This document shows, in pieces, positions 1 to 9,147 of a stretch of 64,000 nucleotides of DNA. The stretch is from Sorangium cellulosum So ce56 (GTDB lineage: Bacteria; Myxococcota_A; Polyangia; Polyangiales; Polyangiaceae), in the NCBI RefSeq assembly GCF_000067165.1, contig NC_010162.1, positions 558,001 to 622,000 of the forward strand. The letters run 5' to 3'. Below the pieces are notes generated by a model, which worked only from the letters and a program-made list of their open reading frames with translations, was not told where the DNA came from and made no database searches. Every line of letters starts with the position of its first letter. Within the stretch, counting starts at the first letter, position 1. The translations under genes were made by a program, and so were the position numbers.

Positions 1-1173
1 CACCGGCGGGAGATCGTCCTCGGCCTGGATCCGGAGCTCGACGCCCTTCTTCGAGGCAGCCGGCGCGATGGTCGACGCCGCCTCGACGAGCACCGGGCCG
101 ACGGCCACCTCGGTGCGATGCACGATCAACGTGCCGCTCTCCAGCTTCGAGAGGTCCAGGAGGCTCATGATGAGCCCGAGCAGCTGCTCGCTCTTCGACC
201 GGATCGTATCGATGAACTCGCGCTGCTCATCGGTCAGAGGCCCGCCGATGCCCTCGGCGAGCATCTCGCTGTAGCCCATGATCGACGTGAGCGGGGTCCG
301 GAGCTCGTGCGACACCGTGGCCAGGAAGTTCGACTTGAGCCGGTCGAGCTCCTTCAGCCGCTCGTACGCCTGCTCCAGCTCCGCGTTCTTCTGCGACAGC
401 TCACGGAAGCTCTCGCGGATCGACGCGACGTGCATCGTCGAGGTGAGGAGCGATTTGTGCCCGCTGAACAGGATCAGATCGAGGACCGAGCGGAGGTGGT
501 CCGCGATCGCGCCGAGCCGCTCCGGCCGGAGCCGCGGCGCCCGCGGCCGCCCCTCCGCCGCAGGCGCGAGATCGAGCTGGGACGCCGCCTCGATCGGCGC
601 GGCAGGAGGATCGTCGAGGCCGTCGGGGAGGTAGGGGCCCAGGATCGACCGGCCGATCGAACGCCCGTCGTACTCGATCGGGAACACCTGGTAGAGCGCG
701 CCCTCGACGCAGGGATCCGCGACCTCGCTGCCGGCCGGCGCGCCTTGTCTCGCCGTCCGATCCGCCGGCGCCACGCTCGCCCGCCGGCCTTCCTGCTCGC
801 CGGTCAGGCCGCCGAGCGGCGGGAGCGGCGCGAGCGTGCCCGACTCCGCGAGCGTGGCGCCGTTGATCGACTGGATCCGGATCGGCAAGCCGAACAGCTT
901 GTGGAATGACGCCGCCATCTCCCCGAGGGCCTGGCGATCCACGAGATCCTCGAGCGAGAGGGGGCCGATGCCGACCAGGTCGACCACCGGCGCCGCCGCG
1001 GGGGGAGGCAGCGTCGAGGGCTCGGGCGCGCTGGACGCGCCGTCGCGCTTCGAGGAGCTGGGCCCGTCCGCGACGCGCGCCGACGGCATCGGCGCGGAGC
1101 CCGGCATGCTGAGGAGATCCTCGTCGTCGAGACCGAAATCCGCCGGCGTCCCCTTGTGGGCGTCGGGCCTCAT
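1..1173 (-). CDS. Sensor histidine kinase with PocR-like input region (C-terminus beyond window)
   Basis: Only the first 391 codons are present; the ATP-binding domain lies beyond base 1. After a Ser/Pro/Ala-rich start there is a region (about residues 55-205) resembling the PocR ligand-sensing domain, including FGLPIRIQSINGATLAESG. A short coiled stretch (about 245-285) leads to a HisKA H-box reading VSHELRTPLTSIMGYSEM, with the phospho-acceptor His near residue 290. No membrane segment is visible, so the protein is probably cytosolic. The ATG at 1173 overlaps the stop of the upstream MglA-like GTPase gene (ATGA), so translation is probably coupled. The kinase call is firm. The PocR assignment is a motif-level judgement. 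Confidence 0.88.
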   Translation of the reverse strand, partial: MRPDAHKGTPADFGLDDEDLLSMPGSAPMPSARVADGPSSSKRDGASSAPEPSTLPPPAAAPVVDLVGIGPLSLEDLVDRQALGEMAASFHKLFGLPIRIQSINGATLAESGTLAPLPPLGGLTGEQEGRRASVAPADRTARQGAPAGSEVADPCVEGALYQVFPIEYDGRSIGRSILGPYLPDGLDDPPAAPIEAASQLDLAPAAEGRPRAPRLRPERLGAIADHLRSVLDLILFSGHKSLLTSTMHVASIRESFRELSQKNAELEQAYERLKELDRLKSNFLATVSHELRTPLTSIMGYSEMLAEGIGGPLTDEQREFIDTIRSKSEQLLGLIMSLLDLSKLESGTLIVHRTEVAVGPVLVEAASTIAPAASKKGVELRIQAEDDLPPV

Positions 1174-1898
1174 GGAACGATCCGGGAGCTCTTCTCGAGG
1201 CTGCCGCCCATTCGTCTCGCCAGGAGGTCATTCACCGAGCTCGTCACCCCGAGCTGGCGCGCCGCGCTGTTCAGGAGCTCCTCGCCGCTGATCGACAGCC
1301 GCTTCGAGAGCTGATGCGTCTGATCGAGCGTCTCCCACGTGAGGTGGAGCAGACCCATGAGCGTCTCCACCGTGCCCACCCCGCGGGTCGCGACGGCCTT
1401 GTACACCGGCTCCTTGCCCCGCGCGGCGAGCCGCGCCAGCTCCTCGTCGCTCCGGATGTCGGGCAGGTCGCGCTTGTTGAACTGGATGACGAGCGGCATC
1501 CTCGCGAGATCGAGGCCGTTCTCCCGCAGGTTCTGGCGGAGGTCGAAGAACGCCTCGGCGTTGCGCTGCGTCTCGGAGATCTGCGAGTCGGCGATCAGCG
1601 CGACCCCGTCCGCGCCCTGGAGCACGAGCCGCCGCGTGGCGGCGTGCATCGGCTGGCCGGGCACGGTGAACAGCTTGATGCGGAGCGAGACGTCGCCGTC
1701 CTTCGCGCGGAAGGTGAGCGGCAGGAGATCGAAGAACAGCGTGCGATCGTCCTGCGTCTCGAGCGTCATCAGCCGTCCGCGAGCGTCTGACCCGGCGAGG
1801 CCGTGCAGCGAGACGAGGTTCGTCGTCTTGCCGCTGAGCGCCGGGCCGTAATAGACGAGCTTGATCGTCACTTCACGGGCTGCGAAGTCGAGCTGCAC
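1170..1898 (-). CDS. MglA-like small GTPase
   Basis: A 242-residue Ras-like GTPase of the bacterial MglA/gliding group. The P-loop is GPALSGKTT (about residues 18-26), a switch-II-like segment reads TVPGQPM, and the base-recognition motif is NKRD. The opening QLDFAAREVTIKLVYYGP is typical of this family. The start is GTG at 1898; the nearest upstream ATG is out of frame. About 40 C-terminal residues extend past the G domain. It lies between a dynamin-like GTPase (118 bp upstream) and a histidine kinase that overlaps it by 4 bp. MglA proteins act as polarity switches in Myxococcus. Whether this paralog controls motility, polarity or the kinase cannot be told from the sequence. Confidence 0.88.
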   Translation of the reverse strand: MQLDFAAREVTIKLVYYGPALSGKTTNLVSLHGLAGSDARGRLMTLETQDDRTLFFDLLPLTFRAKDGDVSLRIKLFTVPGQPMHAATRRLVLQGADGVALIADSQISETQRNAEAFFDLRQNLRENGLDLARMPLVIQFNKRDLPDIRSDEELARLAARGKEPVYKAVATRGVGTVETLMGLLHLTWETLDQTHQLSKRLSISGEELLNSAARQLGVTSSVNDLLARRMGGSLEKSSRIVP

Positions 1899-2016
1899 GG
1901 CCGCATTCTCGCATGAGCGCCCGACGATTGGATATGGCCACGGCGCATGGCGGAGGAGGCCGGGCTGGGCCGGGTCTCCTCCCTTGTCAGGAGGCGTGCG
2001 CTCGCTGAAGCCGAGT

Positions 2017-3834
2017 TCAGGCCGAGCCGCCCGGCGCGTTGGGCACGCTGGACACGGGCGGGGGGATCGGCCTGCTCTCGCCGTTCTCGACGGTCCAGAG
2101 CGCGCTCCGCAGCCCCTCCAGGCGCGACGTCAGCGCCTGGAGCGCCTCGGCCTGGGCGTCGCACGCCTTGAGCTGGCTCTCGCTGCTCGGCTCGGCCTGG
2201 ACCCGCTCCTCGCGCGCCGCCTTGAGGACCTCGATGACCTCCCGGTGCAGCTCCTGGCCGGCCGTGACCACCCACGCGTCGAGCCGGCTCGCGAACTCCT
2301 GGATCATCTCGTCGAGCTTCGGCCCGATCCGGGTGGCGGCCTCGCGCAGCGCGATCGGCGCCATCTCCTTCGCCTTCTTGCGGGTCTCGGCCTCGACCTT
2401 CTCCTTCACGTACACGGCCAGGACGGGCGCCGCGAGCGCCAGGATCCCGCCGAGCAGGGCGTTCGTGAACATCACGCCGAGGCCGATGGTGAAGAGCGCG
2501 AAGACGCCGACGTCATAGCCGAACGTGTCGACCTCGACGTTCGGCGTCTTCACGTCGCCGCCGAGCGCCTCGCTGACCCGCTTCGCCACGTCGTGCGCGT
2601 CCTCGCGCACGAGCGCGATCGTCTTCTCGGCGAGCGCCTCGAGCGCCGTGGCGATCTCCTTCGTCTCGGCCTGCGCCCACTCGGCGAACGTGCGCTCCAG
2701 GAACGCCCCGAGGTAGACCTTGATCTCGTCGGTGTGGGCCTCGTCGATGATCGCCGGGAGCTGCCGGAGCACGTCGTCGACGAAGCGATCGAGGTCGCGG
2801 TGCACCCACGCCCGGATGGCGCTCACCTCCTCGCGGATGCCGGCGCGCCGCTCCTCGATGGTGCGCGACTGGCCGGCCAGATCCTTCTCGATCATCTCGA
2901 TGCGGCGGCTGAGCTCGTCGCGCGACATCGCGGTCGCCCGCCGCCGCGCGTCCACGCCCTTGCCGAGCAGGCGCGCGGACTCGATGCCCTCGCCGAGGGC
3001 GTTGTCGAGCAGGATGCGCCCGCGCTCCTCGGCGAGGAACCGGGTCAGGTGATCGAGCAGCTCCGGCATCCCGCTGCCGGGCCGATCACCCTCCAGCGCC
3101 CGCTCGCTCGAGATCGGGAAGACCACGGGCGATTTCACGAGCTTCCCGAGCTCGCTCCGGATGTAGGCGAGCGCCTCGACCTCCTCGTCCTGGCTCCAGA
3201 TATCGCGCTTCGTCACGACGAACAGGATCTTGTCGCGCGACTGCCCGAGCAGCTTCTCCTGGAGGAAGACCCGCTCGCTCTCCTTGAGCGGCTGGCCGGC
3301 GTCGATGAGGAACAGCACGGCGTCCGACCGCGGGATGTAGCTGTAGGTGATGTCCGCTCGCTGGAGCGAGAGGTCGTTCACCCCGGGGGTGTCGACGAGG
3401 ACGACGCGCTCGCGCAGGAGCTCGGCCGGGTACCCCACCTCGAGGAATTTCACCTCGCCGGCGCTCGACGAGCGCTCGCCGCCGACGGTGAAGGCCCGCA
3501 CGTCCTCGAACGGCAGGCCGGTGCGCTCGCCCGACGCGTAGACCACCTCGGCGCGCGGATCGGCCGCGTACTCGAGGTGGTGGATCACCGCCGTCGTGGG
3601 CGTCACGCCGACGGGGAGGATCGAGGCGCCGAGCAGCGCGTTCACGAACGTCGTCTTGCCGTGGTTGAACTCGCCGACGACGACGAGGTGGAACCGATCG
3701 GCGTCGAGCTTCTTCACGAGATCGTTCGTGATGCGCGCGGCGACGCTCTTGGCGCCGAGGGACTCGGCGAACGTCACGAGATCCCTGAGCGCCCCGGTCA
3801 CGTCGTCTTTGCGGCTGTGGAAGGATTCGAGCAT
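2017..3834 (-). CDS. Dynamin-like GTPase (BDLP family)
   Basis: A 605-residue protein with a dynamin-type GTPase domain. G1 is GEFNHGKTT (about residue 55), followed by a conserved Thr region (VTPTTA), G3 DTPG (about 147) and G4 TKRD (about 208). Long helical stretches follow. A hydrophobic block near residues 440-475 (FALFTIGLGVMFTNALLGG and after) matches the membrane-binding paddle of bacterial dynamin-like proteins. The predicted role is GTP-dependent membrane binding or remodelling at the inner face of the cytoplasmic membrane. The ATG at 3834 has GAGGT about 10 bases upstream. It sits 44 bp after the M48 protease gene on the same strand, so co-transcription is likely. The family is clear; the cellular role is not. 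Confidence 0.88.
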   Translation of the reverse strand: MLESFHSRKDDVTGALRDLVTFAESLGAKSVAARITNDLVKKLDADRFHLVVVGEFNHGKTTFVNALLGASILPVGVTPTTAVIHHLEYAADPRAEVVYASGERTGLPFEDVRAFTVGGERSSSAGEVKFLEVGYPAELLRERVVLVDTPGVNDLSLQRADITYSYIPRSDAVLFLIDAGQPLKESERVFLQEKLLGQSRDKILFVVTKRDIWSQDEEVEALAYIRSELGKLVKSPVVFPISSERALEGDRPGSGMPELLDHLTRFLAEERGRILLDNALGEGIESARLLGKGVDARRRATAMSRDELSRRIEMIEKDLAGQSRTIEERRAGIREEVSAIRAWVHRDLDRFVDDVLRQLPAIIDEAHTDEIKVYLGAFLERTFAEWAQAETKEIATALEALAEKTIALVREDAHDVAKRVSEALGGDVKTPNVEVDTFGYDVGVFALFTIGLGVMFTNALLGGILALAAPVLAVYVKEKVEAETRKKAKEMAPIALREAATRIGPKLDEMIQEFASRLDAWVVTAGQELHREVIEVLKAAREERVQAEPSSESQLKACDAQAEALQALTSRLEGLRSALWTVENGESRPIPPPVSSVPNAPGGSA

Positions 3835-3878
3835 GTGCGTCTACCTCGGCCTTGCGCCTTGCCAGGAGCGGGAGCTCC

Positions 3879-4772
3879 TCAGCCCCAGATCTTGATGACT
3901 TCGTGCACCTTCTCGTCGACCTCCTCCATGGAGAGGCCGCCCGCGCCGAGCCCGGCGTGGCGCTTGTAGAGCTCGCTCTCGGCGAAGGCCCGGAGCGCGA
4001 GGACGCGCTTCGGCAGCCACGGGTGGCTGGCCGTGAACTCGGCGAACCTGCCGACGCCGCCCTTGCCCTCCTCGTGCTGGGCGATGAACGCCTCGAGGTT
4101 GAGCTCCTCGTACAGCTTGGTCGAGCCGAGCGCGAGCTTGGTGAGCGCGCGCGTCGAGACGTCGAGGCTCTTCGCGCAGAGCAGGCCGGCGCGGTCGCAG
4201 GTGACCTCGGCCCGGCGCGACCAGCCGGAGAGCGCGAGCATCGCCGGGCCGACGATCCACTTCACGAAGACCGACGCCATCCGCGTCAGGTAGTGCATGG
4301 CGGTCAGGTAGACCACGTGGCTGTTGTGGATGTGGCCGCACTCATGGCCGATGACGCTGAGCAGCTCGTCGTCGGTGAAATGATCGACCAGCGCGGAGTG
4401 CACCATGATGAACGAGTCGTCGTTCGTCCCGTAGGTGGCCGCGTTGAGGGTGGGGCTGTTGACGATGTAGATCGTCGGGGTCGCGATCCCGAGCGTCTCG
4501 GCGCAGTGGACCGCGAGGTTGTGGACGCGCGGGAACTGCGCGGGGCCGACCTTGACGGCGTGGCCGAGCAGCTCGTTCTTGCCGACCGTCTTGAACAGCC
4601 TGACCGCGGCGGTCACGGCGAGCTCGACCGGACGCATCTTCTCGAAGGCGAGCCGCGTGTTCTTGTCGGACACGTAGGCATACGCGTTGCCCGCGCCGTC
4701 CCCGCCGCCCGCGCGCTGGCCCTTCCGTCTCTCGATGAAGCCCTTGAAATCGAGCGTTCCGACCTGTGCCAT
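3879..4772 (-). CDS. M48-family zinc metalloprotease
   Basis: A 297-residue peptidase of the Ste24/HtpX-like M48 group. The zinc-binding helix is HECGHIHNSH (about residues 142-151), and the downstream third-ligand Glu is probably in RRAEVTCDRAG, a typical M48 arrangement. A hydrophobic stretch between them (VKWIVGPAMLALSGW) may associate with the membrane, but there is no clear signal peptide or N-terminal transmembrane pair. A cytosolic or peripheral location is therefore more likely than an HtpX-like topology. It is the first gene of a likely four-gene minus-strand run: M48, dynamin-like GTPase, MglA-like GTPase, histidine kinase. No strong ribosome-binding site is visible before the ATG at 4772. 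Confidence 0.88.
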   Translation of the reverse strand: MAQVGTLDFKGFIERRKGQRAGGGDGAGNAYAYVSDKNTRLAFEKMRPVELAVTAAVRLFKTVGKNELLGHAVKVGPAQFPRVHNLAVHCAETLGIATPTIYIVNSPTLNAATYGTNDDSFIMVHSALVDHFTDDELLSVIGHECGHIHNSHVVYLTAMHYLTRMASVFVKWIVGPAMLALSGWSRRAEVTCDRAGLLCAKSLDVSTRALTKLALGSTKLYEELNLEAFIAQHEEGKGGVGRFAEFTASHPWLPKRVLALRAFAESELYKRHAGLGAGGLSMEEVDEKVHEVIKIWG

Positions 4773-4886
4773 TCGGCGAAGGTAACGGCCTGGCCGGGAC
4801 CGCGCAACGCCGCCAGCGCCAGGCGCAGCGAAGTTAACGCAAAATCACAGACGACCTCCGCTCACATCTGAATCGGACCTGTATCA

Positions 4887-4913
4887 GACGGTGAAGACGG
4901 TGAAGACGGCGAA
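4887..4913. repeat. 9-bp tandem repeat, three copies
   Basis: Three consecutive units of GACGGTGAA, the last with one change, lie in the 242-bp spacer between the M48 gene and the homoserine kinase gene. A looser repeat (ACGGCAAGC) follows at about 4926-4946. No gene is visible in this spacer. Confidence 0.7.
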
Positions 4914-5014
4914 GGCGCCAAGCAGACGGCAAGCAAACGGCAAGCACACGCTGATCGGACAGCGGAAGACGTCATGCGCGGGCCCGATGTGGACCGGGCG
5001 CGAGTCGACGCGGA

Positions 5015-6052
5015 TCAGACGCCGAGCAGCGCGAGGAGCCCCTCCGGGCCGAGGCGCTCGAGCGTCCGCTGCCGCGCAAGGAAGCGCCGGAAGTCCTTGT
5101 AGACACCGCTGCCCTTCGGGCGGAGCTCGAAATCGGTGATGCGCGTGATGGAGAACCTCAGCGCCGCGATCACGCTCTCGTGGAACAAACGGTCGCGCTC
5201 CTCGGTTGAGAGCGGCCGCACCGCCGTGTAGCCGGCGGCGAGCGCGGAGACGAGATCCGGGTCGAGATCGTCGCCGAAGCACCACGCGAGCATCGTGACG
5301 GCGAGGTCGAACGCGGCGCTCCCGCGCGAGGCGCTCTCGAAATCGAGCAGCGCGGAGATCTCGCCGGCCTCCCAGAGCACGTTGTCGCGGAAGAGGTCGC
5401 CATGGATCAGCGTCTGGGGGCCGGGTGTCCGCGGCGCCGCGGCGCGGATCCGTTCGAGCCGGCCGGTGAGCTCGTCGACGGCGGCGGCCACGTCGGGCGG
5501 GAGGGCCGGGGCGGGCGCCGTCGACCTCGCGCCCGCAGGGGAACGGAGCCCCCGGAGCCGCTGGTCGAGGCCGTCGAGGTCGAACCGGCTGGCGTTCGCC
5601 CCCTCGAACGAGGCGCCGACGAGGTGCACCCGCGCCAGGGCCGCGCCGACGCGGCGGGTCGCGTCCGGCGTGACGCGCGCCTGGCAGAGCGACGCTCCCC
5701 CGACCCACGGGAACAGCGCGACCGGCTTTCCAGCGTGCTCCGCGACGAACGCGGCGCCGTCCGACGCGGCGTCCGTATCGGACGGCGCCGCGTCGCGGCG
5801 CCGGAGCGGCTGCGGGGTGGCGACGCCCCCGGCCGCGAGGTGCTCGAGCATGCGCGCTTCGCGTGACGCCGCGCCGAGCTGCTGCTCCTCGTAGACCCGC
5901 AGGAACACCTGCCCGCGGCCGTCGGCGAGCGTCAACGCGAAGTTGGAGTTGACGCTCCCGGCGAGCAGGCCGCGCACGTCGGCGATCTCCAGGCCGTAGA
6001 GCGCGCCGATGCGGCGGGCATCCGCGAGCGAGAGGGGGGTCAGGATGGCCAT
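5015..6052 (-). CDS. thrB: Homoserine kinase, aminoglycoside-phosphotransferase fold (ThrB type II)
   Basis: About 345 residues with the APH/choline-kinase fold used by type II homoserine kinases, which phosphorylate homoserine in threonine synthesis. The opening LTPLSLADARRIGALYGL and the segment GSVNSNFALTL match this family. The catalytic loop is HGDLFRDN and the metal-binding segment is LLDFESAS. The C-terminal helix ALRFSITRITDFEL is also typical. I chose the ATG at 6052 because family members begin here; a GTG at 6091 would add 13 residues without homology. No obvious Shine-Dalgarno is present at either. It is divergent from hflX. A different small-molecule kinase of the APH family is possible. 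Confidence 0.78.
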   Translation of the reverse strand: MAILTPLSLADARRIGALYGLEIADVRGLLAGSVNSNFALTLADGRGQVFLRVYEEQQLGAASREARMLEHLAAGGVATPQPLRRRDAAPSDTDAASDGAAFVAEHAGKPVALFPWVGGASLCQARVTPDATRRVGAALARVHLVGASFEGANASRFDLDGLDQRLRGLRSPAGARSTAPAPALPPDVAAAVDELTGRLERIRAAAPRTPGPQTLIHGDLFRDNVLWEAGEISALLDFESASRGSAAFDLAVTMLAWCFGDDLDPDLVSALAAGYTAVRPLSTEERDRLFHESVIAALRFSITRITDFELRPKGSGVYKDFRRFLARQRTLERLGPEGLLALLGV

Positions 6053-6272
6053 CGCGGCGCAGGGTAGCCTCGTCTCGCGCGCGGCCTCCACAGGAACCTG
6101 GAGGAGCGCGCCGAGCGGGAGGCGAGGAGGGACGGGGAGGCGACGGAAGGGGGACGAGCGATGAGAAAATGCGCGCTCCGTACGAAGATCCGCGGTGCCC
6201 GTGGTCGCGGACCGGCCCTGCGTGCGTTATGAAATCGAGTGAGCGGGAGCAACATCCCCCTTCGATTACCGA

Positions 6273-8141
6273 ATGCCCACCCTCTACGGAAACACCACCG
6301 GACTCAGCCCCCAGGCCACCAAAACCCTCGAGCGCATCTACCGCCGCAAGGTCCCGCTCGCCAGCATCGCCACGCCCGAGCTCATCAAGGCGCTCGCCGA
6401 GGCGTCGCATGAGACGGGGCGCCAGGTCGGCGCGCTGGTGCACCGCTCGGGCGAGATCGACTACGTCATCGTCGGCGACGCGACCCGGCTGATGCTGCCG
6501 GACATCGGGCGCCTCCGCGCCGCGCAGGGCCGCTTCAGGGCGCTGCGGCTCGTCCACACGCACCTCTTCAACGAGCCGCTCACCCGGGACGATCTCGTGG
6601 ATCTCGTCCGTCTCCGGCTCGACCTGGTCGCGGCCGTGCAGCTCACCCCGCAGGGCGAGCCGCGGACCCTCCAGTACGCGTACAACGTGCCGGTCCACGG
6701 GAAGGAAGCGGTCACGGTGACCGTGGACGAGGCCGAGGGGCGCGGCGGCAGCCGCGGGGAGGCGGCGCTTCCGTATCGGACCGTGGGCCCCGTCGCGATC
6801 GGCCGCGCCGACGTCGATTTCGGCGCGCTCATCCAGGCGCTCGAGGACGAGTTCACGAAGCGGTCGCGCACGCGGTCGGTCGCGGCGAAGGACGGCCGCG
6901 CGATCCTCGTCCACGTCGCCGAGAAATCCAAGGCGGGCGCGCTCGCCCGGGCCGAGGAGAGCCTGCGCGAGCTGACCGAGCTCGCCGGCACCGCGGGCGT
7001 CGACGTCGCGGACACGGTCCTCCAGCTGCGCGATCGGCTCGACCCGCGGCTCGTGCTCGGCAAGGGCAAGCTGGACGAGGTCGTGCTGCGCGCCTCGGAG
7101 CTCGACGCGGAGACGCTGGTCTTCGACCGGGATCTGACCCCCTCCCAGGCCTCGGCGATCGCGAAGCACACGGATCTCAAGGTGCTCGACCGGACGCAGC
7201 TCATCCTCGACATCTTCGCCCAGCGGGCCGAGTCGTCGGACGGCAAGCTCCAGGTCGAGCTGGCCCAGCTGAAGTACACGCTCCCTCGCCTCGGGCAGAA
7301 GGACGACTCCCTGTCCCGCCTGACGGGCGGCATCGGCGGGCGCGGTCCGGGCGAGACGAAGCTCGAGATCGGGCGCCGCCGCGCGAAGGAGCGCGTCAGC
7401 TTCCTGGAGGCGCAGCTGAAGCGGCTCTCCCGCCAGCGCGAGCAGCGCCGCCGCCGCCGCGCCCGGCTCGGCGTGCCGGTGGTCTCGATCGTCGGGTACA
7501 CGAACGCCGGCAAGAGCACGCTGCTGAACACGCTGACCGGCGCCGACGTGCTCGCCGAGAACAAGCTGTTCGCGACCCTCGACACCCGCTCGAGGCGGCT
7601 GCGCTTCCCCGAGGAGCGGGAGGTGGTGATCACCGACACCGTCGGCTTCATCCGGGAGCTGCCGAAGGACCTGTTCGCGGCCTTCCGGGCGACGTTCGAG
7701 GAGGCCGCCGACGCCGACCTCCTGCTCCACGTCGTGGACGCGAGCGATCCCGCGCGCGACCAGCACATCGAGACGACCGAGGCGCTGCTGACCGAGCTCG
7801 ATCTCATCGGCATCCCCCGCATCGTGGTGTTCAACAAGGCGGACCTGATCGCCCCGGCGGAGGGGCGGCGGCTGCTCCTCGGGCACCCGGATGCGGTGGT
7901 CCTGTCCGCCACGGACCGGGAGACGACGCGGGAGCTGCTCGCGAAGCTCGCGGAGCGGCTCAAGAGCCGCTGGGAAGAGGCCGCGATGGTGCCCGCCTAC
8001 GAGGCGGAAGCCGCGGAGGACGAGCTCGGGGACGGCGGGCTGTTCGAGGGAGAAGCCGAGTCGATGACGGTGCTGGGCCCGCCTTCGAGCTCCGGGGCAG
8101 GAGAGATCAGCGCGCGTCTGAGAGGGACGTTCGAGGCGTGA
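6273..8141 (+). CDS. hflX: GTPase HflX (ribosome-associated)
   Basis: A 622-residue HflX GTPase, predicted to bind the 50S subunit and help split stalled ribosomes. The HflX domain includes DPRLVLGKGKLDEV, the glycine-rich GGIGGRGPGETKLE, and a coiled Arg-rich helix before the G domain. G1 is GYTNAGKST (about residue 408), G3 DTVGF (about 455) and G4 NKAD (about 521). It is about 200 residues longer than the roughly 430-residue E. coli enzyme, because of an N-terminal module (residues 1-190) that ends before the canonical HflX N-domain. Such long forms exist in other bacteria. There is no obvious Shine-Dalgarno upstream of the ATG. A strong hairpin follows the stop. Confidence 0.95.
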   Translation: MPTLYGNTTGLSPQATKTLERIYRRKVPLASIATPELIKALAEASHETGRQVGALVHRSGEIDYVIVGDATRLMLPDIGRLRAAQGRFRALRLVHTHLFNEPLTRDDLVDLVRLRLDLVAAVQLTPQGEPRTLQYAYNVPVHGKEAVTVTVDEAEGRGGSRGEAALPYRTVGPVAIGRADVDFGALIQALEDEFTKRSRTRSVAAKDGRAILVHVAEKSKAGALARAEESLRELTELAGTAGVDVADTVLQLRDRLDPRLVLGKGKLDEVVLRASELDAETLVFDRDLTPSQASAIAKHTDLKVLDRTQLILDIFAQRAESSDGKLQVELAQLKYTLPRLGQKDDSLSRLTGGIGGRGPGETKLEIGRRRAKERVSFLEAQLKRLSRQREQRRRRRARLGVPVVSIVGYTNAGKSTLLNTLTGADVLAENKLFATLDTRSRRLRFPEEREVVITDTVGFIRELPKDLFAAFRATFEEAADADLLLHVVDASDPARDQHIETTEALLTELDLIGIPRIVVFNKADLIAPAEGRRLLLGHPDAVVLSATDRETTRELLAKLAERLKSRWEEAAMVPAYEAEAAEDELGDGGLFEGEAESMTVLGPPSSSGAGEISARLRGTFEA

Positions 8142-8144
8142 GCT

Positions 8145-8172
8145 CCGCCGGGCTCCCTGGGGAGCCCGGCGG
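8145..8172. terminator. Perfect 12-bp hairpin between convergent genes
   Basis: A perfect 12-bp GC-rich stem (CCGCCGGGCTCC and its complement) with a 4-base loop begins 4 bases after the hflX stop and ends 14 bases before the end of the convergent lipoprotein gene. There is no T-tract, but position and symmetry fit a bidirectional terminator. Confidence 0.75.
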
Positions 8173-8186
8173 GAGCCGGAGAGAGC

Positions 8187-9137
8187 TCAAGGCGTCTCCG
8201 GGATCTCCTCGCACCTGAAGAGGGGGCTGGGGAGGCACTTGCCGCTCGCGCACTGCTCGTTGGTGGTGCACTCCTCGCCACCCACCAGCTTGCAAGCGCC
8301 CTTGCCATCACACGCGTTGATGCCGCTGCAGTCCGCCGCGTCCTCGCCGCCGAGCGGGATGTTCGAGCACGTGCCCGCCAGGTCCTTCACATTGCAGGCC
8401 ATGCACGCCGTGTCGCAGGCGGTGTCGCAGCAGACGCCGTCGACGCAGAGCCCGGTGGCGCACTCGCTCGCTTCCGTGCACTCGACCCCGTTCGCGGGCT
8501 TGCACTCGCCCGCGGCGTCGCACGCCTGGCCCTCGTCGCAGCCCAGGTCCTCCGTACCGGCCGCGGCCAGCACGCAGGCGCCGTCTGCGCACTCGTGGCA
8601 CTTCGAGCAATGCGCGTCCTCCATGCACTCGGTGAGGCAGGCGCTGGCCGCCTCATTGCACGCGAACTCCTCGCACGCTTTCTCCTCGCCGGGCCCGCAC
8701 TCCACGCTCTCCCCGTCGCAGGTGCCGCGGCTCGTCTCGACGCCCTCGGAGCACGTCGGCTCGCCGCACTCGGTCTCGGCCTTCGAGGGGCCGCACTCGC
8801 CGTCGTCGCCCGACGCCTTGAGCGCGGCGGTGCAGGCGTCGCACTCCGCGTCGCAGGCCTCGTCGCAGCAGACGTCGTCGGCGCAGAAGCCGCTCGCGCA
8901 GTCGGTGGCTGCGGTGCACGCCTTGGCGGCGTCGCACTTCGGGCAGATGGAACCGCCGCAGTCGACGTCGGTCTCTTCGTTGTTCTTCGTGCCGTCAGAA
9001 CATCCGTCGCTGGGGACGTCCTCGTCCCCCGGGATGCGCGAGCGATCGACCGAGGCGATGAGCTCGCAGCCCATCCCGAGAGTCGAGAGCGCGCCAGCGC
9101 AGAGCGCCATCGCGAGAAGGTGCTGTTTCTTCCACAT
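8187..9137 (-). CDS. Cysteine-rich putative lipoprotein
   Basis: 316 residues from an ATG at 9137, preceded by AGGGG. The N-terminus (MWKKQHLLAMALCAGAL...MGC) looks like a secretion signal ending at a possible lipobox Cys, though the residues just before the Cys (LGMGC) are not canonical. The rest is extremely Cys-rich, with repeated units of the kind CASGFC...VCCDEACD...CDAC and CATGLCVDGVCCDTACD. Such disulfide-rich repeats are common in exported proteins of myxobacteria. The likely location is the outer membrane or cell surface. It lies 10 bp downstream of the PEGA/TPR gene and is probably co-transcribed with it. No enzymatic motif is visible and the function is unknown. Confidence 0.8.
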   Translation of the reverse strand: MWKKQHLLAMALCAGALSTLGMGCELIASVDRSRIPGDEDVPSDGCSDGTKNNEETDVDCGGSICPKCDAAKACTAATDCASGFCADDVCCDEACDAECDACTAALKASGDDGECGPSKAETECGEPTCSEGVETSRGTCDGESVECGPGEEKACEEFACNEAASACLTECMEDAHCSKCHECADGACVLAAAGTEDLGCDEGQACDAAGECKPANGVECTEASECATGLCVDGVCCDTACDTACMACNVKDLAGTCSNIPLGGEDAADCSGINACDGKGACKLVGGEECTTNEQCASGKCLPSPLFRCEEIPETP

Positions 9138-9147
9138 GGTAGTCCCC

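Noticed and set aside
401..1231. A 276-codon minus-strand frame over the left-edge kinase
   Set aside because: The kinase frame beginning at 1173 contains the H-box and runs to the edge; this frame has no motif.
4884..7886. A 1000-codon minus-strand open frame
   Set aside because: It crosses the divergent thrB and hflX genes and overlaps both in other frames. Its translation has low-complexity Arg/Ala/Pro stretches and no domain.
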